Assembly: GCA_016935595.1 (NCBI GenBank) | Contig: JAFGQQ010000175.1 | Span: 1 to 18,492 of the forward strand | Source: Bacteroidales bacterium | GTDB taxonomy: Bacteria; Bacteroidota; Bacteroidia; Bacteroidales; UBA10428 | DNA length: 18,492 bases | Direction of reading: 5' to 3' | Shown here: piece by piece, positions 1 through 7,132 of the stretch | How positions within the stretch are numbered: position 1 is the first letter of the stretch | How the letters are laid out: every line of letters starts with the position of its first letter | Notes under the pieces: generated by a model | What the model was told of the DNA's origin: nothing | The model's database searches: none | The model's input: the letters and a program-made list of their open reading frames with translations, nothing else | Made by a program: the position numbers and the translations under genes

Positions 1-174
1 ATTGTTGTTAATATAAGTAAATGAGTTATCATTTCGCCATTCTATAAACTCATAATCATTAGGTCTTAACCAACTATAACCACCGAAAACTGCATCTTCA
101 AGGGTAAGTTTTTTATTTTGAGAGAAAGCACATAAAGGAGATACGATAAAAAGTATAATTAAATAATATTTCAT
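1..174 (-). CDS. S9 family peptidase (dipeptidyl peptidase IV-like), N-terminal fragment
   Basis: Only the first 58 codons are in the window; the gene runs off the left edge. The ATG is at 174-172. The protein starts with a signal peptide (MKYYLIILFIVSPLCAFSQ), with probable cleavage near S-Q, so it is exported. The mature start reads K-L-T-L-E-D-A-V, then G-G-Y-S-W-L-R-P and later E-W-R-N-D-N-S-F-T-Y. That is the usual opening of the beta-propeller domain of Bacteroidota DPP-IV-like S9 peptidases (T-L-E-D-A-V, L-x-P, W-x-x-D-x-x-Y-T). Such enzymes remove X-Pro or X-Ala dipeptides from peptides in the periplasm. The catalytic alpha/beta-hydrolase domain lies outside the window, so activity cannot be judged. 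The gene is divergent from the lipoprotein gene at 347. The family call is fairly secure and substrate specificity is inferred. Confidence 0.75.
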   Translation of the reverse strand, partial: MKYYLIILFIVSPLCAFSQNKKLTLEDAVFGGYSWLRPNDYEFIEWRNDNSFTYINNN

Positions 175-183
175 TGTATTTTA

Positions 184-201
184 ATATTTTTATAAAAATA
201 T
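184..201. repeat. perfect 18-bp AT palindrome in the divergent intergenic region
   Basis: The bases ATATTTTTA followed by TAAAAATAT read identically on both strands. The palindrome lies 10 bases upstream of the start codon of the DPP-IV-like gene, in the 172-base divergent spacer 175-346. It could be an operator or simply a product of extreme AT content. No clean TAnnTTTG promoter box is visible for either divergent gene; two single-mismatch candidates for the rightward gene end near 270 and 280. Confidence 0.25.
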
Positions 202-346
202 CTATTAATGCTCAATTATATGTAACAAACAGAAACAATTTCATTCATTCGCCGTATATTATAAATTTTGAAAAGATTTGATTTTTTTGAAATTTAATGT
301 TTTTTTCATTAATTGCATAATTATCAAAAATAGAATTTATAAAACA

Positions 347-1249
347 ATGCAATACTTGAAAGTTCATAAATTAATATTTGTCTTTCTTATATTTATCACA
401 ACATTTTATTCATGTAATCAATCGAATACCAAACAAAATGAAGAAGAACTGCTTGAAGTTGATTTAGATACGGCTACATCAATTATTTTAAAATTTAGTA
501 ATACCCTCTTTAGTTTACCTTCTCCGCATGAAGCAACACTTTTTGTAAAAAACAATGGCGTAAAATTCAATAAAGATCTATTAAATAATATCGAGAGAGT
601 TTCTAATTATACTACAAGCTTTAAGAAAGCTTTAAATCTTGGCATTTACGGCACAAATCTTGGATATTTAAATGTATATGAACAAATCCCTGAATCAATT
701 AAATATTTTAATGTCATTAAAAAACTTTCGGGCGATTTAGGACTTTACGATTCCTTTGATGAAAAACTAATAACAAGTATAGAGAATAATTTAAGCAACA
801 AAGATTCTCTATTATATTATATTTCAATAATATACCAAGATGCAAACAACTATTTAAACAAAAACCAGAGAAACGGTATAGGTGCACTTATTATTACCGG
901 AGGATGGATTGAAAGCCTTCATATTTTAACAAAAAGCATAATGGAATCTGATAACTATGAAATCAGAAATCGTATTGGAGACCAAAAGCATCCTCTTGAT
1001 AATTTAATTGATTTATTGTCGCCTTTTTACTATCAATCCGAAGAATATTCAAATTTAATTGATCAATTAGTTGACCTAGCTTATGAATTCGATGGAATTA
1101 TATATAATTATTCATATGAGGAACCAAAAATTGATTCCCAGAAACGGGTAACAGTTATTAACAGTGAATCAAGAATTGTTATATCTGATTATCATTTATC
1201 AATTATTTCAGAAAAAATAGAAAAAATAAGAAATCAGATTATTACATAA
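347..1249 (+). CDS. conserved Bacteroidota putative lipoprotein of unknown function
   Basis: The 300-residue protein is read from the ATG at 347. The frame is open back to a TTG at 278, but the ATG start gives a proper export signal: a K/H-containing n-region, a hydrophobic stretch F-V-F-L-I-F-I, and Cys23 preceded by F-Y-S as a relaxed lipobox. The mature part is mostly alpha-helical and polar. Conspicuous blocks are T-T-S-F-K-K-A-L-N-L-G-I-Y-G-T-N-L-G-Y, D-S-L-L-Y-Y-I-S, and G-A-L-I-I-T-G-G-W-I-E-S-L-H. They look like the conserved core of a hypothetical-protein family that I associate from memory with Bacteroidales. I recognise no catalytic motif. The gene stops 7 bases before the next start and probably forms an operon with the small secreted protein and the ABC transporter. 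If lipidated, it sits on the periplasmic or outer-membrane surface. Function is unknown. Confidence 0.7.
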   Translation: MQYLKVHKLIFVFLIFITTFYSCNQSNTKQNEEELLEVDLDTATSIILKFSNTLFSLPSPHEATLFVKNNGVKFNKDLLNNIERVSNYTTSFKKALNLGIYGTNLGYLNVYEQIPESIKYFNVIKKLSGDLGLYDSFDEKLITSIENNLSNKDSLLYYISIIYQDANNYLNKNQRNGIGALIITGGWIESLHILTKSIMESDNYEIRNRIGDQKHPLDNLIDLLSPFYYQSEEYSNLIDQLVDLAYEFDGIIYNYSYEEPKIDSQKRVTVINSESRIVISDYHLSIISEKIEKIRNQIIT

Positions 1250-1256
1250 AAAATTG

Positions 1257-1679
1257 ATGAAAAACATTATATATATACTGTTTTTATTGATATTATTAAG
1301 TTTTAAATATTTAAATGCGCAATCAATCGATTTCACAAAAGATTGTGAAAAATATTTACAATTACCTTTTATTCCAGATGGACATGACTATTCAATTGAA
1401 TTAAATAAAGATACAAAAGGTGAATTTAAAACTACTTTTTATGGAGGGAGTACATACAGAATAATCGCCTGCAGTAATTTACCACAAGGTAAAGTTATTT
1501 TTACTATTTATGATGTTGATAAAAATAAATTGTTTTCGAATAAAGACTTTAATTATACAACCTTTTGGGACTTTGTTTTCCGTTCCACAATTGACTGTAT
1601 TATAGAAACCAAGTTTGAATCAGAAATAGCTAATACTGCACAAATAAGATTAATAATTGCCTTCAAGAATCAACAATAA
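1257..1679 (+). CDS. small secreted protein of unknown function
   Basis: This 140-residue protein starts at the ATG at 1257; a TTG directly in front is an unlikely start. A signal peptide (M-K-N-I-I-Y-I-L-F-L-L-I-L-L-S-F and onward to L-N-A-Q) predicts export with cleavage before Gln. The mature region is beta-rich: D-G-H-D-Y, then G-E-F-K-T-T-F-Y-G-G-S-T-Y-R-I-I-A-C-S, then I-F-T-I-Y-D-V-D and S-T-I-D-C-I-I-E. This suggests a small beta-sandwich with two conserved cysteines (in A-C-S and D-C-I) that could form a disulfide. It resembles a conserved hypothetical family of Bacteroidota. It lies 7 bases after the lipoprotein gene and 54 bases before the ABC transporter on the same strand, so the three are probably co-transcribed. 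No enzymatic motif is visible and function is unknown. Confidence 0.65.
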   Translation: MKNIIYILFLLILLSFKYLNAQSIDFTKDCEKYLQLPFIPDGHDYSIELNKDTKGEFKTTFYGGSTYRIIACSNLPQGKVIFTIYDVDKNKLFSNKDFNYTTFWDFVFRSTIDCIIETKFESEIANTAQIRLIIAFKNQQ

Positions 1680-1733
1680 TTCAATCCTTAATAAAAAAGT
1701 ATTATTTTTATAATAATTTTAATTATATAGTTT

Positions 1734-4700
1734 ATGAGTGAGCCTATTCTAAAAGCTTTAATGCAATTGTTTGCAATTATTGCTCACCCTGAAAGCAATA
1801 CACAAGATAAAAGATCTATTGTTGAATCATTTCTTGAAAGGCAATTGAATCATGAAGTGGTACTTGAATACATTAAAATATTCGATTATTATTACGAAAT
1901 ACACCAGGAAAAACAAAAAGAGAAGTCAAAATTAAAAAAACGAACTTCATCCAGTTCGGTTAAAGTATTAAAAATTTGTACAGAAATTAATGAAGAATTA
2001 ACGCAGCAGCAAAAAATAGTTGTATTAATAAGGCTTTTAGAATTTATTAAAACCAGTAAAATAATTGATCCGCAAGAAATTGAATTTGTCAATACCGTTG
2101 CCGAAACTTTTAATATTCAATTAGAAGAATATAACAGAATTAAAACGTTCGTAATTGAAAAATTCGAAAATATTGATCCTACCCCAAATATTCTTATTAT
2201 AAATAGTGAAAAAGAACTGTATTTGCCTGATTTTAAACACAAGCGTTCGGAATTACTTAAAGGAGAAATCAGAATATTAAAAGTTGATTCAGCAAATATG
2301 TATTTAATAAGGCATACAGGCGAAAATGAATTATATTCTAATAGCCAGGTTTTAGATGAAGATAAAGTTCATGTGCTCCGTACTGGCTCATCAATAAGAA
2401 ATTCGCGTATTAAACCAATTTATTATAGCGATATAATTAGCTGCTTTTATGTAGATAAATTAGCCTCAAAAATTGTATTTGAAGCGAAAAATGTTACTTT
2501 TAAATTCAGGGGCGGCAAAACAGGTATTCATAATTTTAAATTTAAAGAAGAATCGGGCAGACTAGTTGGAATTATGGGAGCCAGCGGTGCCGGTAAATCA
2601 ACTTTATTAAATATCTTAAATGGTACCAACAAACCCACAAAAGGAGAAATTTTAATAAATGGGATTAACATTCACTCTGAACCAGAGAAAATTGAAGGAT
2701 TAATTGGACATGTTTCCCAGGATGATTTATTAATTGAAGATTTAACAGTTTTTCAAAATCTTTATTATAATGCCAAACTTTGTTTTGATAATTTATGTGA
2801 TGACGAAATAAAACAATTGGTCTATAATCTTCTTCAAAGCCTTGGTTTGCATGAAATTCAAGACATACAAGTTGGAAGTCCCTTAAATAAAAAAATAAGC
2901 GGCGGACAAAGGAAAAGATTGAATATTGCCCTTGAGTTAATCCGTGAACCGTCGGTACTATTTCTTGATGAACCTACATCAGGATTATCTTCGAGAGACT
3001 CGGAAAATATAATGGATCTTTTAAAAGAACTTGCTTTAAAAGGAAAATTAGTAATCGTTGTTATCCATCAGCCATCTTCCGAAATATTTAAAATGTTCGA
3101 CAGACTTGTTATTTTAGATACAGGGGGTTATTTGATATACAATGGCGATCCGATTGACTCAATTATATATTTTAAATCGAGAATTTTACTTGCAAACTGG
3201 AGTGAAGCAGAATGCGAAAACTGTGGGAACGTTAATCCTGAACAAATATTTAATATTATTGAAGCAAAAGTTGTTGATGAATACGGAAATGCAACCCAAT
3301 CAAGAAAAGTGTCGCCAATTGAATGGGAAAATTATTATAAAGAATATTCCAAAGATATAGCTACAGACCTTATTCCTGATAAAGAAATTCCTAAAATATC
3401 CTTTAAAATACCAAAGCGGTTAAAACAATTCTGGGTATTTGTTAAAAGGGATGTTTTATCAAAACTGTCGAACACACAATATCTTGCAATAAATTTAATT
3501 GAAGCTCCATTATTAGCTTTTATTTTATCATATATTATTAAATTCTATAATGTAAATGTAACAAATACACTAGGATATACATTCGCTGAAAACAGCAACG
3601 TGCCTGTTTATATCTTCATGTCGGTAATTATTGCATTGTTTATGGGATTAACTGTTAGCGCTGAAGAAATAATCAGAGACCGGAAAATTTTAAAAAGAGA
3701 AGCCTTCCTTAATTTAAGCCGGGCTAGTTATCTGTTTTCAAAAATAGCAGTACAATTTACCATCTCAGCCATTCAGGCTTTCACTTTCATTATTGTTGGT
3801 AATTCAATCATCGAAATCCGGGGAATGTATTTTGAATACTGGTTAGTATTATTCACAGCCTGGTCATGTGCAAATTTATTGGGTTTGGTAATTTCCGACA
3901 GTTTTAAAACAGTAATTACAATATATATTTTAATTCCATTTCTTATTATTCCCCAATTAATTTTAAGCGGAATTATAGTAAAATTTGAAAAATTAAATCC
4001 GCAAATTTCCTCGCCAAGCGAAATACCTTTTTACGGTGAAATTATTACTGCCAGATGGGCTTATGAAGCATTGGCTGTTTATCAATTTATGGAAAACAAA
4101 TATGAAAAGCAATTTTATGAATTAGATAAAGCAATGAGTATTGCTGATTTTAAGAAAAATTACTGGTTGAAAAAGCTTCAGAATAAAATTGATTTTTGTG
4201 AAAGGCATTATAATAATCCTGAAAAAATAGATGAGGTTATTGAAAACCTTACACTTTTAAGATCTGAAATAGGGAAAGAACTCAAAGATAATCCAAAAGT
4301 AAAATTTCAATATATTGAACAGCTTCAATATCATTTGCTCAATCCTGAAATAATTGAAGCGGTTAATAGATATATAAAATATGTAAATAATTATTATATT
4401 CAATTATACAATTTAGCAAATAACAAAAAAGATAAAATAATCAGTTCGCAGCAAAAATCGCCTGAGAAAAAAGAAGCATTTCTTAATTTAAAAAGAAAAT
4501 ATCATAATGAGAACCTGGCTGAGTTAGTCACTAACTCTGGTGAAGTTGAACGAATTATTGAATATAAGGGTAAATTAATTCAAAAAATTGATCCGATATT
4601 TTTAGATCCTTCATCAAATTTTATAAAAGCTCATTTTTATACTCCCAGGAAAAAACTCTTCGGGAATTTCTATTCTACATTCTGGATTAATATTCTGGTA

Positions 4701-4823
4701 ATATGGTTTAGTAATATAACTTTATATATAATATTATATTACAAAGGATTAAAAAGATTAATGGATTTAGTAGAAATAATTTCGAATCGTTTAAGCAAAG
4801 AAAAGGAAATTGAATTAGAATAA
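1734..4823 (+). CDS. ABCG-like ABC transporter with N-terminal TerB-like domain (NBD-TMD fusion)
   Basis: The 1029-residue protein carries both nucleotide-binding and membrane parts. Residues about 85-145 look like a TerB-type helical domain (L-L-E-F-I, D-x-x-E-I-E-F-V, V-A-E-T-F-N-I, E-E-Y). A beta-rich region (about 150-255) follows and ends in G-S-S-I-R and P-I-Y-Y-S-D-I; it is weakly reminiscent of an FHA fold. The ATPase has Walker A GASGAGKS at 282-289, the signature ISGGQRKRL around S389, Walker B V-L-F-L-D-E at D412/E413, and the H-loop His445. Six hydrophobic segments follow (roughly 580-760, then one at about 977-1002). The motif A-R-W-A-Y-E-A-L-x-V-x-Q-F before TM6 is typical of ABCG exporters. 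A polar insert of about 185 residues separates TM5 and TM6 and probably faces the periplasm. The substrate is unknown. The stop lies 15 bases from the stop of the convergent SiaC-like gene. Confidence 0.88.
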   Translation: MSEPILKALMQLFAIIAHPESNTQDKRSIVESFLERQLNHEVVLEYIKIFDYYYEIHQEKQKEKSKLKKRTSSSSVKVLKICTEINEELTQQQKIVVLIRLLEFIKTSKIIDPQEIEFVNTVAETFNIQLEEYNRIKTFVIEKFENIDPTPNILIINSEKELYLPDFKHKRSELLKGEIRILKVDSANMYLIRHTGENELYSNSQVLDEDKVHVLRTGSSIRNSRIKPIYYSDIISCFYVDKLASKIVFEAKNVTFKFRGGKTGIHNFKFKEESGRLVGIMGASGAGKSTLLNILNGTNKPTKGEILINGINIHSEPEKIEGLIGHVSQDDLLIEDLTVFQNLYYNAKLCFDNLCDDEIKQLVYNLLQSLGLHEIQDIQVGSPLNKKISGGQRKRLNIALELIREPSVLFLDEPTSGLSSRDSENIMDLLKELALKGKLVIVVIHQPSSEIFKMFDRLVILDTGGYLIYNGDPIDSIIYFKSRILLANWSEAECENCGNVNPEQIFNIIEAKVVDEYGNATQSRKVSPIEWENYYKEYSKDIATDLIPDKEIPKISFKIPKRLKQFWVFVKRDVLSKLSNTQYLAINLIEAPLLAFILSYIIKFYNVNVTNTLGYTFAENSNVPVYIFMSVIIALFMGLTVSAEEIIRDRKILKREAFLNLSRASYLFSKIAVQFTISAIQAFTFIIVGNSIIEIRGMYFEYWLVLFTAWSCANLLGLVISDSFKTVITIYILIPFLIIPQLILSGIIVKFEKLNPQISSPSEIPFYGEIITARWAYEALAVYQFMENKYEKQFYELDKAMSIADFKKNYWLKKLQNKIDFCERHYNNPEKIDEVIENLTLLRSEIGKELKDNPKVKFQYIEQLQYHLLNPEIIEAVNRYIKYVNNYYIQLYNLANNKKDKIISSQQKSPEKKEAFLNLKRKYHNENLAELVTNSGEVERIIEYKGKLIQKIDPIFLDPSSNFIKAHFYTPRKKLFGNFYSTFWINILVIWFSNITLYIILYYKGLKRLMDLVEIISNRLSKEKEIELE

Positions 4824-4838
4824 ATACTTCATAAATTT

Positions 4839-5219
4839 TTATTCAACAATTTCAATCATTTTAAATGGTACTTTAATAATCGATTCATAATCTTCCCCTG
4901 CTTCAAGCATATCTTCATCGTCTTCTTCATAGTACCAGTTTATTAAAACTTCATTGCCCCCCTGATTAATAGATTCTAATTTTTTGAATACATCGAGTAT
5001 ACATTTTGAAGAACTCGTATTAAAATATTCGAGCTGAATATTAACTTCGGTTTTTTTAAATGGTTGTTTTGAATAATCTTCAAGCCAATCAACCAATGGT
5101 TTATAGAATTCGATTGAATTTTCGGGTATAGACCTGCCTTTAATTTCCAGTACTCCCTTTTCACTATCAAATTTTACAGATGGTGTTTTTGGCGTACTTT
5201 CAATAGAAATTGGTTCCAT
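4839..5219 (-). CDS. SiaC-like (DUF1987) phospho-switch protein, copy 1
   Basis: This 126-residue protein of the DUF1987/SiaC family starts at the ATG at 5219-5217. Family landmarks are V-L-E-I-K-G-R-S-I-P-E-N near the N-terminus, P-L-V-D-W-L-E-D-Y, the phospho-acceptor block Y-F-N-T-S-S-S-K with Thr at residue 68, and the acidic end W-Y-Y-E-E-D-D-E-D-M-L-E-A-G-E-D. In Pseudomonas aeruginosa, SiaC is phosphorylated on Thr68 by SiaB and dephosphorylated by SiaA, and its unphosphorylated form binds and activates the diguanylate cyclase SiaD. The same residue number here is striking. The gene lies 20 bases after the SiaB-like kinase gene and is surely co-transcribed with it. The binding partner of the unmodified form is not known, since no GGDEF protein is present. 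The family assignment is strong and the mechanism is by analogy. Confidence 0.85.
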   Translation of the reverse strand: MEPISIESTPKTPSVKFDSEKGVLEIKGRSIPENSIEFYKPLVDWLEDYSKQPFKKTEVNIQLEYFNTSSSKCILDVFKKLESINQGGNEVLINWYYEEDDEDMLEAGEDYESIIKVPFKMIEIVE

Positions 5220-5239
5220 ATTTATATTTATATATTATT

Positions 5240-5791
5240 TTAATTATTTAAAATATGCACAATTAGACTAAAAAATTCAAATTTTCCGTTATAGGGATAA
5301 AATGTATAATCAAGCTTTTTACTTGTTCGTTTAGCCATGTCGATTAATCCTAATCCGCCTCCCCCTTTGTCAGAAAATTTTTGATTGTTGAGAACAAATT
5401 TATAGAATTCTTTAAGCTCCTCTTTGGTTAAGGAATTAATTTTATCAAGCCTATTTTGTATAAATTGTTTTCTTTCCGATTTAATAAAATTTCCAGTAGA
5501 TACCTGAAATCCATCTACAACCTTTGAAATTACAAAAACGCCAAAATTATTACCATATTCTTCAATATTAAAATCGGGATCATCAACATGATGGAATAAA
5601 TTCTGAAGAATTTCAACTAGCACGTTATAAATTCTTTTTTTGATATTAGGTTTTTCGTCAGAATCCTCAAGTTTAAGTTCTATTAATCCAAGTACATTAG
5701 TAATTAGATCAGCTGTTATGCTGCCTTTATAAGAAAGAATAACTTCACCTTTATTCATCTTATTATAACAATCTTCTAAATTAAAGCCCAT
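5240..5791 (-). CDS. SiaB-like (DUF6272) GHKL-type protein kinase
   Basis: The 183-residue protein resembles the SiaB family of Thr/Ser kinases with a degenerate GHKL (anti-sigma-factor-like) ATPase fold. An N-box-like helix reads V-E-I-L-Q-N-L-F-H-H (E60, N64, H67, H68). A glycine-rich ATP-lid motif, G-G-G-G-L-G-L-I-D-M-A (143-153), lies near the C-terminus. The N-terminal L-S-Y-K-G-S-I-T is the usual family opening. The chosen start is the ATG at 5791-5789, because the family usually begins just before a N-L-E-D-C-Y-N-K-M-like helix. A GTG at 5824-5822 would add 11 residues and lies at the same distance from the upstream promoter box as the guaA start, so it remains possible. The likely substrate is the SiaC-like protein encoded 20 bases downstream, and perhaps the second SiaC-like protein at 11681. 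A promoter candidate lies at 5841-5860. Confidence 0.82.
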   Translation of the reverse strand: MGFNLEDCYNKMNKGEVILSYKGSITADLITNVLGLIELKLEDSDEKPNIKKRIYNVLVEILQNLFHHVDDPDFNIEEYGNNFGVFVISKVVDGFQVSTGNFIKSERKQFIQNRLDKINSLTKEELKEFYKFVLNNQKFSDKGGGGLGLIDMAKRTSKKLDYTFYPYNGKFEFFSLIVHILNN

Positions 5792-5840
5792 CGAGGTTCT
5801 TGCTTTACTGTCCTTTATTAACACAAATTATATTAAATAA

Positions 5841-5860
5841 TTTATAAACAAACAAATATA
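5841..5860 (-). promoter_or_regulatory. promoter-like element upstream of siaB-siaC unit (copy 1 of a 20-bp repeat)
   Basis: On the minus strand the element starts with TATATTTG (5860-5853), a perfect match to the Bacteroidota -7 consensus TAnnTTTG, and continues TTTGTTTATAAA. The 20 bases are identical to the element at 15565-15584 in front of guaA. I see no good -33 TTG box at the usual spacing. It lies inside the 160-base gap after the rRNA methyltransferase gene, so the kinase/SiaC pair probably has its own promoter. The leader would be about 55 bases to the ATG, or about 22 to the alternative GTG. Confidence 0.55.
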
Positions 5861-5951
5861 AAAAAAAATATTCTTTATTAATGATAATTTAATTGAACTT
5901 ATGTTAAAGTTAAAAAATTAATGATTAACAGCTATAATATTTACACTAAAA

Positions 5952-7106
5952 TTAATTTTTTTTTAAAGAACCTTCAAAAATAGAATATTTATTATACTTA
6001 CATTCTAGAGGCCCATTATACAACTGGTATTTTGCACTTGCTTTTAAACCAATATTTTTAAGCGCTTGGATATTATGACTCAATATCCATACATCATAAC
6101 CAGTATATGCTCTTTTTATGTAATCGCCTAGTTCTTTGTACATTAATAAAATATCATTATCTTTCAACCTAACATTATAAGGAGGATTAGTAATTACAAC
6201 TCCTTTCTTTTTTGGTGGCTTAAAATTTAAATAATTTCGGTTTTGAATTTTAATATTGCTAGATAAACCTGCTTTATTAATATTCTTTAAAGCACTTCCT
6301 ATTGCATCTGGTGAAATGTCACAACCTAATATTGTTGGAACATAACTATTGTTATTAACTTTTTCATTTTTAATAAAATTAAACAAATCTTCTTCGTAAT
6401 TATTCCAATTTTGAAAAGCGTAATTATTTCTAAGCTTGCCTGTTGGTATATTTCCAGCAATCAATGCAGCTTCGATTAAAATTGTACCCGATCCGCACAT
6501 AAAATCAATTAAAATATCACTTTTATTCCACCCGGATAAATAAACTAATCCTGCAGCCAGCACTTCATTCAGGGGGGTATGACTGGCAGCTATCCTATAA
6601 CCCCTTTTATATAGAGGTTCACCCGAGCTATCTAGTGATAAATTACATAAATCATTACTAATATGAATATGAATAACAATATTGGGAGAAGATTTATCAA
6701 CATTTGGCCGTTGTTTCATTTTATCCCTAAATCGGTCGACAATTGCATCTTTAACTTTTAATGAAACGTAGTGCGAATGTTTGAAAATAGTTGAATTTAC
6801 TGTACTTGTAACAAAAATTGTTTGTTTAAATGAGAAAATACTTTCCCAGGGATATTCATAAACCTTTTTATATAATATATTTTCATTGGCAGCTTTAAAA
6901 GAAATTAAAGTCATTAAAAATCTTAATGATAATCTTGATCTGTAATTGACTCTGTATAACAACTCCTTTGAACCGGTAAATTTTATTCCTCTTCTAAGTA
7001 TTTGAATATTTTTTGCACCTAAATCCTTCAATTCATTTGAAAAAACATCTTCCAAACCGGAAAAAGTTTTGCCAATAATCTCAAAATTTTTATTGTTCTC
7101 TCTCAA
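5952..7106 (-). CDS. THUMP-domain 23S rRNA (guanine-N2) methyltransferase, RlmL/YpsC type
   Basis: This 384-residue class I SAM-dependent RNA methyltransferase has an N-terminal THUMP region (about 8-160: G-L-E-D-V-F-S-N-E-L, R-R-G-I-K-F-T-G, and V-S-L-K-V-K-D-A-I-V-D-R-F-R). A Rossmann-fold catalytic domain follows. The family linker H-T-P-L-N-E-V-L-A-A-G-L precedes motif I, D-F-M-C-G-S-G-T-I-L-I-E-A-A (from D201). A D-I-S-P-D-A-I motif binds SAM, and motif IV N-P-P-Y (307-310) is the signature of exocyclic amino methylation. The length matches the single-domain RlmL half (m2G2445 of 23S rRNA) without the RlmK part. No in-frame ATG lies near the N-terminus, so a TTG at 7106-7104 is the best start, 26 bases after the cysE stop. 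The two genes are probably co-transcribed. The exact target nucleotide is inferred from homology. Confidence 0.85.
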   Translation of the reverse strand: MRENNKNFEIIGKTFSGLEDVFSNELKDLGAKNIQILRRGIKFTGSKELLYRVNYRSRLSLRFLMTLISFKAANENILYKKVYEYPWESIFSFKQTIFVTSTVNSTIFKHSHYVSLKVKDAIVDRFRDKMKQRPNVDKSSPNIVIHIHISNDLCNLSLDSSGEPLYKRGYRIAASHTPLNEVLAAGLVYLSGWNKSDILIDFMCGSGTILIEAALIAGNIPTGKLRNNYAFQNWNNYEEDLFNFIKNEKVNNNSYVPTILGCDISPDAIGSALKNINKAGLSSNIKIQNRNYLNFKPPKKKGVVITNPPYNVRLKDNDILLMYKELGDYIKRAYTGYDVWILSHNIQALKNIGLKASAKYQLYNGPLECKYNKYSIFEGSLKKN

Positions 7107-7132
7107 ATCACTATAAGTTAAGCTATTATTTA

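Noticed and set aside
278..346. N-terminal extension of the lipoprotein gene from a TTG
   Set aside because: The extension would put hydrophobic and charged residues in front of a proper lipoprotein signal; the ATG at 347 fits better.
3142..3360. Short alternative-frame open frame inside the ABC transporter gene
   Set aside because: It lies within the clearly coding ABC frame and has no recognisable motif.
4824..4838. Bidirectional terminator between the ABC transporter and siaC-like gene
   Set aside because: The 15-base gap contains no inverted repeat long enough for a hairpin.
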